64,000 bases of DNA from Achromobacter pulmonis (GCF_902859765.1 NZ_CADIJV010000012.1:79785-143784); one strand, 5' to 3'. Shown: positions 28,195 to 42,696, numbered from the stretch's first letter. The notes: generated from the letters alone by a model not told the origin. Numbers and translations are program-made.

Positions 28195-29058
28195 TCAGCC
28201 CGCCGGTTTTCCAAGCCGCTCGACGTGAAACCGGATGTGATCCTCGATGAAGGTCGAGATGAAGTAATAGCCATGGTCGTAACCTTCCTGGCGGCGCAGC
28301 GCCAGCGGCTGGCCGGCGGCGGCGCAGGCCGCCTCGAATACCTCGGGATACAACTGCTCGGCCAGGAACTGGTCGGCCGTGCCCTGGTCGACCAGGATGC
28401 CCGCGGGAAACGGCTGGCGCAGGCCGCGCATCAGCGCCGACGCATCGTAGGCGGCCCAATCGTCGGGCTTGTCACCCAGGTAGGCGCCGAATGCCTTCTT
28501 GCCCCAGGGGCATTGGCTGGGCGCGGCGATCGGCGCGAAGGCCGAGACCGACCGGAACTTGCCCGGGTTGCGCAACGCCAGCACCAGGGCGCCATGACCG
28601 CCCATCGAATGCCCGAAGATGCCGACCCGCGCCGCATCGCCGGGCAGGACGCCAGTGACGATGGCATGCAGTTCGCGCGTCACGTAGCTGTCCATGCGGT
28701 AATGATCGCGCCAGGGGCCGGTGGTGGCATCCAGGTAGAAGCCGGCGCCGGTGCCAAGATCCCAGCTTTCATCCTCGCCGGGCACGTTGGCGCCGCGCGG
28801 GCTGGTGTCGGGCGCCACCAGCATGACACCGAGCTCGGCCGCCAGGCGCTGGGCGCCAGCCTTGATCATGAAGGTTTCCTCGGTGCAGGTCAGGCCGGCC
28901 AGATAGAACAGTACCGGCACCGGCCCCTGCTCGGCCTGGGGCGGCACGAACACCGAGAACCGCATCGGCAGGCCGATCTCGGCCGAGTCGTGGCGGTAAT
29001 AGCGCTGCGAGCCGCCGAAACAACGATGCTGGGAAATGAGTTCCAGGGCGGCGGGCAT
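28195..29058 (-). CDS. fghA: S-formylglutathione hydrolase
   Basis: A 287-aa alpha/beta hydrolase of the esterase D family that hydrolyses S-formylglutathione to formate and glutathione in formaldehyde detoxification. The nucleophile elbow is GHSMGGHG (Ser about 151); the Asp lies in DQGTADQF and the His in DHGYYF. The oxyanion-region signature YLAGLTCTEETF is present. The ATG at 29058 follows GGAGA. The usual partner, glutathione-dependent formaldehyde dehydrogenase, is not adjacent. Confidence 0.95.
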   Translation of the reverse strand: MPAALELISQHRCFGGSQRYYRHDSAEIGLPMRFSVFVPPQAEQGPVPVLFYLAGLTCTEETFMIKAGAQRLAAELGVMLVAPDTSPRGANVPGEDESWDLGTGAGFYLDATTGPWRDHYRMDSYVTRELHAIVTGVLPGDAARVGIFGHSMGGHGALVLALRNPGKFRSVSAFAPIAAPSQCPWGKKAFGAYLGDKPDDWAAYDASALMRGLRQPFPAGILVDQGTADQFLAEQLYPEVFEAACAAAGQPLALRRQEGYDHGYYFISTFIEDHIRFHVERLGKPAG

Positions 29059-29213
29059 GGCAGGGGTCTCCGGGTCTGAAATAGGAAGAAAAATTCGGGC
29101 GGGATTAGGGTATATCCACGGTACGACGATCCGTCGCCGAATGTTAACCTGCCCGAAACGGAGTCCTTCCCACAAAAAGTATCGATTCCGTGCCCATATT
29201 GTGCTTACGGGGC

Positions 29214-29242
29214 TTGACCAGCGTCCACCGTGGCACTATTTA
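29214..29242 (+). promoter_or_regulatory. Predicted promoter of the RAYT-like gene
   Basis: TTGACC, a 17-bp spacer and TATTTA form a good sigma70-like promoter about 50 bp upstream of the ATG at 29294. Confidence 0.6.
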
Positions 29243-29293
29243 TATACGTGAGAGAAGACAACCCGTTCTTCTGGAAGCGCAAGCCCTGACACT

Positions 29294-30094
29294 ATGGCCC
29301 GTCTGCCCCGTCTGTACGCCCCTGGGCTGCCCCAACTGGTGCAGGCCAATTTCATCCAGCCGCTGGCGGCGCCGTCGCAGCCCGCCCCGGCCGATATCCT
29401 CAACCAGCTCGCCACGTGGCTGGGCGAATCCGCCCAGCGCCATCGCGTCTCAGTGCACGGCTGGCTGCTGGCCAACGATCGCATTCTGCTGCTCGCGACG
29501 CCGGCCGACGAAGAGGGCCTGCCGCGCCTGATGCAGACCCTGGGCCGCAACCTGGCCGCGCGCCTGCGTGGCGGGCGGGTGTTTGCCGGCCGCTACCGCT
29601 CGGCCTTGCTCGAACCCGGCGCCTGGGTGCTGCCCGCGCTGGTCTGGCTGGAAACCTACCCGGTACGCAGCGGCGCGTCGCAGGATCCCGACTCCTGGCC
29701 TTGGTCATCGGCCTCCAGCCACACCGGCAATACAACAGCCGCGCCGGCGCAATGGCAGTCCGACCACGCCGACTACTGGGCCTGCGGCAACACGCCGTTC
29801 GACCGCCAGGCCAATTACCGCAAGCGCCTGCAGGATGGCCTGTCGCGCGAGGAATCGCAGCGCATCGACCAGGCCGTCTCCGGCCAATGGGCGCTGGGCG
29901 GCCCGAGCTTCATCGCCAGCCTGGCCCATACCGCCAGCCGGCGCGTGGCGCCCGGCCAGCGGGGGCGTCCGCGCAAGAAACCCGCCGCGCCAGCCGGCGC
30001 CGATACCGACACGCCCCCGGCCACCACGCCGGCGCCGCCAGCCGGCAACGGCAACGGGCCCGGCCCGGGCGCCGGTTCCAGCTCCGCATCCTGA
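29294..30094 (+). CDS. Degenerate RAYT-like (Y1/REP-associated) transposase protein
   Basis: A 266-aa protein that begins MARLPRLYAPGLPQLV, the RAYT/TnpA_REP N-terminus, and keeps the family's FAGRYRSALL, ETYPVRSG and PWSSAS blocks (about residues 97-140) plus a GRPRKK tail. The metal-binding HUH motif (usually NHVHLL after a GWLL-type strand) reads NDRILLL (about residues 61-67), so both histidines are lost. The Tyr of the catalytic helix region cannot be matched with confidence. Probably not an active transposase and perhaps domesticated. The C-terminus ends in a Pro/Gly/Ala-rich tail. Confidence 0.78.
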   Translation: MARLPRLYAPGLPQLVQANFIQPLAAPSQPAPADILNQLATWLGESAQRHRVSVHGWLLANDRILLLATPADEEGLPRLMQTLGRNLAARLRGGRVFAGRYRSALLEPGAWVLPALVWLETYPVRSGASQDPDSWPWSSASSHTGNTTAAPAQWQSDHADYWACGNTPFDRQANYRKRLQDGLSREESQRIDQAVSGQWALGGPSFIASLAHTASRRVAPGQRGRPRKKPAAPAGADTDTPPATTPAPPAGNGNGPGPGAGSSSAS

Positions 30095-30097
30095 CAC

Positions 30098-30118
30098 AGC
30101 GCCTTCGGGCGCTTTTTT
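30098..30118 (+). terminator. UUCG-loop intrinsic terminator after the RAYT-like gene
   Basis: AGCGCC-TTCG-GGCGCT followed by TTTTTT lies directly after the stop codon of the RAYT-like gene. Confidence 0.9.
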
Positions 30119-30372
30119 CATGCCTGCCCGACCCGCCCGTGGCGGGAGGGCACACCCATCCCGCGCGCCGCGAGGCCGTTCCCGCAGCCAAAAAGCATCA
30201 CAATAAACAGGGACACATAAAGAGGGAAATAGGGATTCCACCTACCCGGAACCGACCCGGGAGACCCCATGGGTCTGGACAGCCTTTATTGGCGCGCCAG
30301 TTGCTATGTCCCTATATTAATGCCCTATGGCAGTGCGCCTAATTAAATAGGGTCACACCCCGTATGTTTCTG

Positions 30373-30401
30373 TTGCGCCCTACTGCGCGTGGGGGTATTG
30401 T
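30373..30401 (+). promoter_or_regulatory. Candidate gltB promoter
   Basis: TTGCGC, a 17-bp spacer and TATTGT lie about 50 bp before the gltB ATG. Confidence 0.4.
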
Positions 30402-30451
30402 CCGATCCTGCACTGCAACATTAGAACGCAGTCTTTACTGCGGAGCACGCC

Positions 30452-35191
<4,740 letters not shown>

Positions 35192-35199
35192 GGGATACC

Positions 35200-36666
35200 A
35201 TGGGAAAGATTACCGGCTTTATGGAATATCAGCGCCTGCAGGAGGCCGCCGAGGCCCCGCAGAAGCGCTTGAAGAACTGGCGCGAATTCGTTCTGCACCT
35301 GACCGACGACCAGGCCAAGCAGCAGGCGGCGCGCTGCATGGACTGCGGCATCCCGTTCTGCAACAACGGCTGCCCGGTCAACAACATCATCCCCGACTGG
35401 AATGACCTGGTGTACAAGCAGGACTGGCGCCGCGCGCTGGACGTGCTGCACTCCACCAACAACTTCCCGGAGTTCACCGGCCGCATCTGTCCGGCGCCGT
35501 GTGAAGCCGCCTGTACCTTGAACATCAACAGCGACGCCGTGGGCATCAAGTCCATCGAGCACGCCATCATCGACAAGGGCTGGGAAGAAGGTTGGGTCGT
35601 GCCGCAAGTGCCGGCGCGCAAGACCGGGAAGAAGGTCGCCGTGGTCGGCTCGGGTCCGGCCGGCCTGGCTTGCTCGCAGCAGTTGGCGCGCGCCGGCCAC
35701 TCCGTGACGCTGTTCGAGAAGAGCGACCGCATCGGCGGCCTGCTGCGCTACGGCATCCCCGACTTCAAGCTGGAAAAGCACCAGATCGACCGCCGCATTT
35801 CGCAGATGGAAGCCGAAGGCGTGGAATTCGCGCCCTCGACCTACATCGGCAACCCGTCCGACCCGGTGGCCGACGGCCTGACCGTGCGCACGCCCGAATC
35901 GCTGCTGGCCGAATTCGACGCCGTGGTGATGAGCGGCGGCTCGGAAACCCCGCGCGACCTGCCGGTGCCGGGCCGCGAGCTGTCGGGCGTGTACTTCGCC
36001 ATGGACTTCCTGCGCCAGCAGAACAAGGCCGTGGCCGGCGACCGCCTGGCCAACCAGACGCTGACCAAGGGCAAGCACGTGGTGGTGATCGGCGGCGGCG
36101 ACACCGGTTCCGACTGCGTCGGCACCAGCAACCGCCACGGCGCCGCGTCGGTCACGCAGTTCGAACTGCTGCCGCAGCCGCCCGAGTCCGAGAACAAGAC
36201 CATGACCTGGCCCTATTGGCCGCTGAAGCTGCGCACCTCGTCCTCGCACGAGGAAGGCTGCGAACGCGACTGGTCGGTGACCACCAAACTGCTCAAGGGC
36301 AGCAATGGCAAGGTCGAGAAACTGGTCGGCGCCCGCGTCGAGTGGTTCAAGGACGACTCGACCGGCCAGATGAAGATGCGCGAGGTCGAAGGCTCGGAAT
36401 TCGAGATCAAGGCCGACCTGGTGTTGCTGGCCATGGGCTTCGTGTCGCCGGTGCAGACCGTGCTGGACGCTTTCGGTGTCGACCGCGACGCGCGCGGCAA
36501 TGTGCGTGCGAACACCGACGACTACCGCACCAACGTGGAGAAGGTCTTCACCGCCGGGGACATGCGCCGCGGCCAGTCGCTGGTGGTCTGGGCGATCCGT
36601 GAAGGCCGCCAGTGCGCGCGCTCGGTGGACGCCTACCTGATGGGGTCGAGCGAACTGCCGCGCTGA
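35200..36666 (+). CDS. gltD: Glutamate synthase (NADPH) small subunit
   Basis: A 488-aa flavoprotein that passes electrons from NADPH to GltB. The N-terminal cysteine clusters [14 protein letters not shown] (about residues 47-60) and CPAPCEAAC bind 4Fe-4S centres. The FAD motif [16 protein letters not shown] (about 149-164) and the NADPH motif [13 protein letters not shown] are intact. The ATG at 35200 follows AGGGATACC. It forms a two-gene operon with gltB, ended by a strong terminator. Confidence 0.97.
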   Translation: MGKITGFMEYQRLQEAAEAPQKRLKNWREFVLHLTDDQAKQQAARCMDCGIPFCNNGCPVNNIIPDWNDLVYKQDWRRALDVLHSTNNFPEFTGRICPAPCEAACTLNINSDAVGIKSIEHAIIDKGWEEGWVVPQVPARKTGKKVAVVGSGPAGLACSQQLARAGHSVTLFEKSDRIGGLLRYGIPDFKLEKHQIDRRISQMEAEGVEFAPSTYIGNPSDPVADGLTVRTPESLLAEFDAVVMSGGSETPRDLPVPGRELSGVYFAMDFLRQQNKAVAGDRLANQTLTKGKHVVVIGGGDTGSDCVGTSNRHGAASVTQFELLPQPPESENKTMTWPYWPLKLRTSSSHEEGCERDWSVTTKLLKGSNGKVEKLVGARVEWFKDDSTGQMKMREVEGSEFEIKADLVLLAMGFVSPVQTVLDAFGVDRDARGNVRANTDDYRTNVEKVFTAGDMRRGQSLVVWAIREGRQCARSVDAYLMGSSELPR

Positions 36667-36678
36667 TCGCGCCCCTCG

Positions 36679-36714
36679 AAAAAGGCCGGGCCTCGCGAGA
36701 GGCCCGGCCTTTTT
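36679..36714. terminator. Bidirectional terminator between gltD and the NCS1 permease
   Basis: An 11-bp stem GGCCGGGCCTC/GAGGCCCGGCC with a 4-nt loop is flanked by AAAAA and TTTTT, so it can end both the gltBD transcript and the convergent permease transcript. Confidence 0.92.
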
Positions 36715-36742
36715 CATGCATCCGGGACGCCGATCCCCGGGT

Positions 36743-38080
36743 TCACGCGCCGCCGCGCTGCAGGCGCGGCCCGGACACCGCGGCACGCGCGAGCCAGTAC
36801 ACAAGGCCCGCCACCGCGAAGCTGGCCGGCGCCGCGAACGTGGCGGCCAGCCCGTTCACATGCATCAGCGCCAGGCCGCTGACCGCCCCCGCGAACCAGG
36901 CGCCCAGGCCACTGCGGTTATAGGCGCTGCCGCCGCCCGCCGCCTCGGGCGCATCGCCGGCCGCCAGAATGTGCACCAGCGCCACCGCGACCCACGCCAC
37001 CACGAAGATGCCCTGATAGGCGAGCGCCTGCAGCAGATACGCGAACACGTCGAACAGCATCAGCGCATACGACACCAGGCCCACGATCACCGCCCACACC
37101 GCCTTGGACGGACCGCCCAGGCCGAAGCGCGCGAAGAAGGCCTGCATGTTGATGGTGGCCAGGTAATAGTTGGCGGTATTGATGCGGGTCTGCGTCACCC
37201 AGACGAAGAACAGGCCGCCCAGCCCCATCAGCTTGAGCAATGCCAGCACCACCGACACTTCGCTCAGGGCGCCGTCGCCCGGGATGATGCTGACCAGGTA
37301 GATCCCGGCCACGCCGTTGAGCAGGAAGGTGACCAGGTAGAACGGCATGCCGAAGTTGTAGCGGCCATGGTAGCGCGCGTCCTCGCGGCGGCCGAAGCGC
37401 GCGTAGTCGAAGGTGAACATCATCAGGATCCATACGCCCATGTAGTACACATAGGCATCCCACCAGCCGCCCGCCACCGGCCCGCCGGCCGGGCCAAAGG
37501 CCAGCCAGGCGTCGCTGTAGCCATATTCGCGCGTGGCCAGCGCCACCGCCAGCAGCAGGCCGCCCAGGTAGAACGGCAGCAGCACACCGTTGAACTTGTC
37601 GAGCCAGCGCTGCACGCTGCCGAAGATCAGCAGCACGCTGTAGATGACCACCATCAACGCGAACGCCCAATAGGGCACGGCGGGAAACATGTGGTGCGCG
37701 GCGACCGCCATCACCGAGCCTTCGAACACCGCGTAGTAAATGGCGGTGGCGAAGAAGATCAGGGTGGCCAGCGCCGCGCCCGAGGTGCCGAACACGGTGC
37801 GCGAGAACAGCGCCACCGATTGGCCGGTGCGTATCGCGTAACGCGAGATCACGGCGTTGATCAGGCCATAGGAGATCACCGACAGCACCATGCCGATGAT
37901 GGCGTTGCGGGCGCCGTAGTTGAGCGCCAGCGTGGCCCCGACCACGATGTAGAAGATGGCGCTACAGACGGCCCACCAGGCCATGGTGAGCGGGAATCGG
38001 CCCATGCGGTCGGCATCGGCTACGGTGGCCAGGGAGGTGTCCCGGTCGGAGGATGAGGAGCTGGAAGCAAGGTTGGCCAT
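36743..38080 (-). CDS. NCS1-type purine/cytosine permease family transporter
   Basis: A 445-aa inner-membrane protein with about 12 helices and NCS1 features such as ALNYGARNAIIGMVLS near helix 2 and the conserved NxxxY-type ATINMQAFFARF segment. NCS1 proteins import nucleobases, allantoin or hydantoins. The ATG at 38080 has AGGAG upstream. As the last gene of the pxp-like cluster, it probably imports the amide or lactam the cluster degrades. Substrate not determined. Confidence 0.87.
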   Translation of the reverse strand: MANLASSSSSSDRDTSLATVADADRMGRFPLTMAWWAVCSAIFYIVVGATLALNYGARNAIIGMVLSVISYGLINAVISRYAIRTGQSVALFSRTVFGTSGAALATLIFFATAIYYAVFEGSVMAVAAHHMFPAVPYWAFALMVVIYSVLLIFGSVQRWLDKFNGVLLPFYLGGLLLAVALATREYGYSDAWLAFGPAGGPVAGGWWDAYVYYMGVWILMMFTFDYARFGRREDARYHGRYNFGMPFYLVTFLLNGVAGIYLVSIIPGDGALSEVSVVLALLKLMGLGGLFFVWVTQTRINTANYYLATINMQAFFARFGLGGPSKAVWAVIVGLVSYALMLFDVFAYLLQALAYQGIFVVAWVAVALVHILAAGDAPEAAGGGSAYNRSGLGAWFAGAVSGLALMHVNGLAATFAAPASFAVAGLVYWLARAAVSGPRLQRGGA

Positions 38081-38234
38081 GGAGGCTCTCCTGACGTGCT
38101 GAAGAACCGCGGAACGCGGACGGGTACGGCATGCAGCATGTGAAACGGGAAAAGCACAGGCGCGAGCGCGCCCGCCCGGCCTGTCGCGACAGGCCGGAGG
38201 GAAAGCGGCAATCAACGGGAAAGCGGGGCGGCGA

Positions 38235-39224
38235 TCAGCCCAGGGCGGCGCGCAAGCGTTCGAGGCGGGCGCGGTAGTCCTTGCGGGCCTGCAAGGCCGC
38301 CGCCAGCGTGATGCGCTCGAAGCGGGCCTGCTGGTTGGGCTGCATCTGGCCGACCTTGTCCAGGTCGGCGCTGATCACCGTGCCGATCATGGCGTAGCCG
38401 CCGCCGGAAACGGCATCGCGGTGCAGGATGATGGGTTCCACCCCGGCCGGCACCTGGATCGACCCGATCGGATAGCAGGCATCGACGATGTTGGACGGGT
38501 CCGCCCCCGCGCCAAAGGGTTGCTCGCGCGGCTGGAACTTGAGCGCCCGTCCCTTCTTGTAGCGGTAGCCAATGCGGTCGGCCTCCGAGGTCACGCTCCA
38601 GGCGTCCTCGTAGAACGAGGCGGCCGACTCCGGCATCAGGCGGTGGTCGTACAGACCCGGCACCACGCGCAGCACCTGTTCCTTGGGGCATTCGCCGGCC
38701 AGTTCCGCCGGCAGCGCGCGGCCGGCCCGCGCCCCGGGACGCGGCGCGCCCACGCGCAGGCGGTCGCCGGCCTGCAGGCGGCGGCCCTCGAAGCCGCCGA
38801 TGGCGCCCAGCGTGTAGGTCGAGCGGCTGCCCAGCACCTCGGGCACGTCGATGCCGCCGGCGATCGCCAGGCAGGCGCGCGCGCCGGCCTGCACGAAGTC
38901 GAACGACAACCGGGCGCCGGCCGGCACCGCCAGCGCGACGTTGCAGGCCTGCGCCTGGCCGTCGATCCTGGGCACCATGGTGGCGCCGGTAACGGCGATC
39001 ACCGCGGCGCGCGTGAAGCGCAGTTCGGGGCCCATCAGCGTGCATTCCAGCACGGCGGCGTCCTCGGGGTTGCCCACCAGCAGGTTGGCGGCGGCCAGCG
39101 CGTACTGGTCGAGCGCGCCCGACGGCGGAATGCCGAGGTGGTAGTAGCCCTGGCGGCCACGGTCCTGGACCGACGTCGCCAGCCCGGGCTTGATCACTTC
39201 GATGAGCGGTTCGTCATGCGACAT
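38235..39224 (-). CDS. pxpC: PxpC/KipA-like (allophanate hydrolase subunit 2 family) protein
   Basis: A 329-aa AHS2-domain protein starting MSHDEPLIEVIKPGLATSVQDRGRQGY, with the family signatures GIPPSGALDQYALAAANLLVGN (about residues 31-52) and DRIGYRYKKG. In 5-oxoprolinase PxpABC the B and C subunits form the ATP-using part; the same fold is the carboxyltransferase domain of urea carboxylase. Its start overlaps the stop of the PxpB-like gene by 11 nt, so the two are probably made as a complex. Confidence 0.88.
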   Translation of the reverse strand: MSHDEPLIEVIKPGLATSVQDRGRQGYYHLGIPPSGALDQYALAAANLLVGNPEDAAVLECTLMGPELRFTRAAVIAVTGATMVPRIDGQAQACNVALAVPAGARLSFDFVQAGARACLAIAGGIDVPEVLGSRSTYTLGAIGGFEGRRLQAGDRLRVGAPRPGARAGRALPAELAGECPKEQVLRVVPGLYDHRLMPESAASFYEDAWSVTSEADRIGYRYKKGRALKFQPREQPFGAGADPSNIVDACYPIGSIQVPAGVEPIILHRDAVSGGGYAMIGTVISADLDKVGQMQPNQQARFERITLAAALQARKDYRARLERLRAALG

Positions 39225-40089
39225 GGAGCGTCTCCAGAAGGCGGGCGTTGTACTGCTGCGGCGCGGCCATGAATTCGGCCAGCGAGAACGACACTGGGCG
39301 GATGTCGAGCCGGAAGGTGCCGGCCTCGACCTCGGCCACCGCGGCGTCATAGTCGGCACGGCTGATCGGCTTGAACTTGACGATGTCGCCGGGACGGAAG
39401 AACACCATGGAATCGCGCAGGTGCGCCTGGCGCTGGGCCGGCTCGAAGATCGGCGCGGGCGTCACGCCGAACATCTGGTAGCCGCCGGCGCCGCGCACGG
39501 AATAGATGCAGGCGAAGCAGCCGCCATGCCCCACCGTGTGCTTGGGCGTGTCGGTGCGCGGCCGCAGGTACTTGGGCACTTCGAGCTGGCGCTCGCGCTC
39601 GACCATCTGGAACATGAACGGCAGGCCGGCCACGAAGCCGACCATCGACACGAACCAGGGCGCGCTGGAATGCGCCGCGATGAACTCGTCGACATCCGCA
39701 AAACCGTTGATGCGCGCGGCGTATTCCAGGTCGGTCGAGTCCGGGTCCTGGTGGCGCTCGCGAAAACGCATCAGCGTCTCGTGAGTCCAGGGGTCGTTGT
39801 AGAGCACCGGCACCTCGATGATGCGGGTGTCGAGCCGCAGGTTGTCCAGGTCGATGGAAGCCTCGATCTCGCGCAGGATGGCCAGCATGGCCTCGGGCGC
39901 GACCTGCTCGGGGTCGTAGCGGATCTGGTAGGAAGCGTTGGCCGGGCAAATCTCGCTGACGCCGGGCACGGCGCGTTCGCGCAGGGCGCGGGTGATCGCC
40001 ATGCCCTTGAAGAACGCAGCCAGCGACATCGATTCGCTGATCTCGGCGAAGATGAATTCATCGCCGCCATGGGTGTAGCGCACCGTCAT
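39214..40089 (-). CDS. pxpB: PxpB/KipI-like (allophanate hydrolase subunit 1 family) protein
   Basis: A 291-aa AHS1-domain protein, partner of the PxpC-like gene. It contains the family stretch PWFVSMVGFVAGLPFMFQM (about residues 142-160) and RPRTDTPKHTVGHGGCFACIYSVRGAGGYQMFG (about 176-208), with a basic Arg-Thr cluster typical of KipI. Its ATG overlaps the biotin carboxylase stop as ATGA. About 60-80 residues longer at the N-terminus than KipI/PxpB proteins, closer to urea-carboxylase-type AHS1. Confidence 0.87.
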   Translation of the reverse strand: MTVRYTHGGDEFIFAEISESMSLAAFFKGMAITRALRERAVPGVSEICPANASYQIRYDPEQVAPEAMLAILREIEASIDLDNLRLDTRIIEVPVLYNDPWTHETLMRFRERHQDPDSTDLEYAARINGFADVDEFIAAHSSAPWFVSMVGFVAGLPFMFQMVERERQLEVPKYLRPRTDTPKHTVGHGGCFACIYSVRGAGGYQMFGVTPAPIFEPAQRQAHLRDSMVFFRPGDIVKFKPISRADYDAAVAEVEAGTFRLDIRPVSFSLAEFMAAPQQYNARLLETLHVA

Positions 40090-41474
40090 TGGGTTCCCTC
40101 CCGCTGCTGCATCCAGCTTTCCAGATAGTTGGTGTGATAGTCGCCCGCGATCACGCCCGCGTCGGCCACCAGGGCGCGGTGCAGGGCCAGCGTCGACGGC
40201 ACGCCTTCGAATTCGGTTTCGTCCAGCGCCCGCGCCATGCGCGCCAGCGCGGCGGCGCGATCCTCGTCCCAGACGATCAGCTTGGCCAGCAGCGAATCGT
40301 AATAGGGCGGCACCACGCTGCCGGCGTACACCATCGAGTCGATGCGCACCCCCGGGCCGGCCGGCCAGCGCACGTGCGACACGGTGCCGGGGCCAGGCGC
40401 AAAATTGCGCGCCGGGTCTTCCGCATTCAGGCGACATTCGATGGCGGCGCCGCGCATGACGATGTCCGATTGCGCGAGGCGCAGCGGTTCGCCGTCGGCA
40501 ATGCGCAGCATCTCGCGCACCAGGTCGATGCCGGTGATGGCCTCGGTGATCGGATGCTCGACCTGGATGCGCGTATTCATCTCGATGAAGTAGAACTCGC
40601 CGCGGACCTCGTCGTACAGGTATTCCAGCGTGCCGGCGCCGCGATAGCCCACCGATTCGGTCAGGCGCAACGCCGATTCGCACAACGCCTGGCGCAGCGC
40701 GGGGCTGAGCGCCGGCGACGGCGCTTCCTCGAACACCTTCTGGCGGCGGCGCTGCAGCGAGCATTCGCGTTCGAACAGATGCACCGCGCGCGTGCCGTCG
40801 CCCAGCACCTGCACTTCGATATGGCGCGCGCGCGGCAGGTAGCGTTCCAGATAGACGCCGCCGTCGCCGAACGCGGCGCGCGCCTCGGCCTGCGCCATAG
40901 GGATGGCTTCGCGCAGTTGCGCCTCGTCGGCCGCCACGCGGATGCCGCGTCCGCCGCCGCCGGCGGACGCCTTGATCATCAGCGGATAGCCGATCTGCGC
41001 CGCGTGGCTCAGGGCCTCGTCCAGCGAACCGACCACGCCCTCGCTGCCCGGCACGGTGGGCACGCCCGCCGCCTTGGCGCAGGCGCGCGCCGCGGCCTTG
41101 TCGCCCATGCTGCGGATAGTACGGGCGTCGGGGCCGACGAACACCAGGCCGGCGTCGGTCACGGCCTGGGAGAAGTCGGCGTTCTCGGCCAGGAAGCCAT
41201 AGCCCGGATGGATCGCGTCGGCGCCGCTCTCGCGCGCCGCCGCCAGCAGGGCGTCGGCGTTCAGATAGCTGCGGCTGGCATGGGCCGGCCCGATATGCAC
41301 GGCCGCGTCGGCCAGGCGCACCGCGAGCGCGTCGCGGTCGGCATCGCTATAGACGGCCACCGTGCGCATACCCAGTTCGCGCGCGGCGCGGATCACGCGC
41401 AGCGCGATTTCGCCGCGATTGGCGACCAGCAGCGTGTGGATGCGGCGGGGACGGTAGAAGGATTGCACGCCCAT
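40086..41474 (-). CDS. Biotin carboxylase subunit (AccC-like)
   Basis: A 462-aa ATP-grasp enzyme that carboxylates biotin with bicarbonate. The N-terminal domain begins LLVANRGEIALRVIRAARELGM (about residues 15-36); the glycine-rich ATP loop is KASAGGGGRGIR, and the catalytic region FIEMNTRIQVEHPITE (about 293-308) is intact. It is not linked to a normal accA/D pair but sits with a BCCP and PxpA/B/C-like genes, so it probably serves a dedicated carboxylation. Coupled to pxpB by overlap. Confidence 0.94.
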   Translation of the reverse strand: MGVQSFYRPRRIHTLLVANRGEIALRVIRAARELGMRTVAVYSDADRDALAVRLADAAVHIGPAHASRSYLNADALLAAARESGADAIHPGYGFLAENADFSQAVTDAGLVFVGPDARTIRSMGDKAAARACAKAAGVPTVPGSEGVVGSLDEALSHAAQIGYPLMIKASAGGGGRGIRVAADEAQLREAIPMAQAEARAAFGDGGVYLERYLPRARHIEVQVLGDGTRAVHLFERECSLQRRRQKVFEEAPSPALSPALRQALCESALRLTESVGYRGAGTLEYLYDEVRGEFYFIEMNTRIQVEHPITEAITGIDLVREMLRIADGEPLRLAQSDIVMRGAAIECRLNAEDPARNFAPGPGTVSHVRWPAGPGVRIDSMVYAGSVVPPYYDSLLAKLIVWDEDRAAALARMARALDETEFEGVPSTLALHRALVADAGVIAGDYHTNYLESWMQQREGTQ

Positions 41475-41477
41475 GCC

Positions 41478-41720
41478 TCAGCCCTCGATCCGCAGCAGCG
41501 CCTGGCCGGGTTCGACCGGATCGCCGTCGGCCACCAGGATCTCGGCGACCACGCCGCCGATCTCGGCCTCGATCTGGTTGAACTGCTTCATCACCTCGAC
41601 AATGCCGACCACGTCGCCGGGCTTGACGCTGGCGCCGACCTCGACGAACGGCGCGGCGTCGGGGCTGGGACGACGATAGAAGGTGCCGGGCAGGGGGCTC
41701 TGGATCTCTTGCTGCGACAT
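41478..41720 (-). CDS. Short biotin carboxyl carrier protein
   Basis: An 80-aa biotinyl-domain protein. The biotin lysine lies in VEVMKQFNQIEAE (Lys about 45), where the usual AMKM motif is replaced by VMKQ, as in carriers of pxp-type clusters. It lacks the long N-terminal region of AccB, so it is essentially a bare swinging domain. AAGGAGAAAACC precedes the ATG. It lies three bases from the biotin carboxylase start. Confidence 0.9.
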   Translation of the reverse strand: MSQQEIQSPLPGTFYRRPSPDAAPFVEVGASVKPGDVVGIVEVMKQFNQIEAEIGGVVAEILVADGDPVEPGQALLRIEG

Positions 41721-41757
41721 GGTTTTCTCCTTGGAATGTGTAGGAATGTTGGGCGGA

Positions 41758-42528
41758 TCAGGACAGTTGCGGCGGCGCGATGCGGATACCGCGCGCCTCC
41801 AGGCGGGCCCGGGTGGCCTGCACCAGCGCCAGCGCGCCGGGGGTATCGCTGTGGATGCAAACGGAATCGAAACCGATCGGAATATCGCGGCCGTCCACGG
41901 TGCGCACCTTGCCTTCGGTACACGCGCGCAACACCTTGTCGGCCACCTGTTCCGGATCGAGCGCCTGGGTGTAGCGCGTGAACACGATCGAGCCGCTGCT
42001 GTCGTAGTCGCGATCGGCATAGAACTCGCGCACCACCGGCAGGCCCATTTCGCGCGCCACCTTGCAGGTCAGCGAGTTCTCCATGCAATACAGCATCAGC
42101 GTGGGCTCCAGGTCGCGCAGCGTCTGCACCAGCCGGCGCGACAGGGTCTCGTCGCGCGCGGCCCGCATGTAGAGCGCGCCATGCGGCTTGACGTGCTGCA
42201 GCCGCAGGCCATGGAGGCGGGCGAACTCGCGCAGCGCGCCGACCTGGTAGACGATGTCGTTGACCAGCCCTTCGGCGTTCTCGTTCAGGTCGCGGCGGCC
42301 GAAGCCGACCAGATCGCGAAAGCCCGGATGCGCGCCGATGCCGATGCCGTGTTCGCGCGCCATCACCACGGTGCGGTTCATGATGTTGGGATCGCCGGCA
42401 TGAAAGCCGGTGGCGATGTTGGCCGAGCTGATCAGCGGCATGATGGCGTCATCGACGTCATCGCCGATCTTCCAGGAACCAAAGCCCTCGCCCATGTCGG
42501 AGTTCAGGTCTATCGTCGCCTTGCTCAT
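41758..42528 (-). CDS. pxpA: PxpA/LamB-YcsF family 5-oxoprolinase subunit
   Basis: A 256-aa protein starting [19 protein letters not shown] with the family's metal-site-like residues ([31 protein letters not shown]). PxpA catalyses the hydrolytic step of ATP-dependent 5-oxoproline cleavage together with PxpB and PxpC. It is the first gene of the minus-strand run pxpA-BCCP-BC-pxpB-pxpC-permease and divergent from a LysR regulator. The presence of biotin genes makes the real substrate uncertain. Confidence 0.9.
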   Translation of the reverse strand: MSKATIDLNSDMGEGFGSWKIGDDVDDAIMPLISSANIATGFHAGDPNIMNRTVVMAREHGIGIGAHPGFRDLVGFGRRDLNENAEGLVNDIVYQVGALREFARLHGLRLQHVKPHGALYMRAARDETLSRRLVQTLRDLEPTLMLYCMENSLTCKVAREMGLPVVREFYADRDYDSSGSIVFTRYTQALDPEQVADKVLRACTEGKVRTVDGRDIPIGFDSVCIHSDTPGALALVQATRARLEARGIRIAPPQLS

Positions 42529-42696
42529 GAAACAGGATCTCCTTCCATTTGCGGGCCGGTGGCCCGCGCAATGCCTGCACAGTAGCGAAGCGCCCAGGGG
42601 ATAAAAAGTTCTTTTTTTGGATCAATGCTTATCTGAATTTTTGATGCCCCACATTGCGCACCAAATCAGGGCGATTGCCAGATTCCTATGAAATTT

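Larger units (their letters stand above)
30095..30451. other. Gap between the RAYT-like gene and gltB
   Basis: This 357-bp gap holds a UUCG-loop terminator, AT-rich direct and inverted fragments of the type AGGGACACATA (30209 area) and its inverted partner around 30300-30320, an AATAGGGTCACACCCC block near 30345, and a candidate gltB promoter. No coding frame is convincing. GGGTC...CCCC blocks of this kind often flank RAYT genes. Confidence 0.55.
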
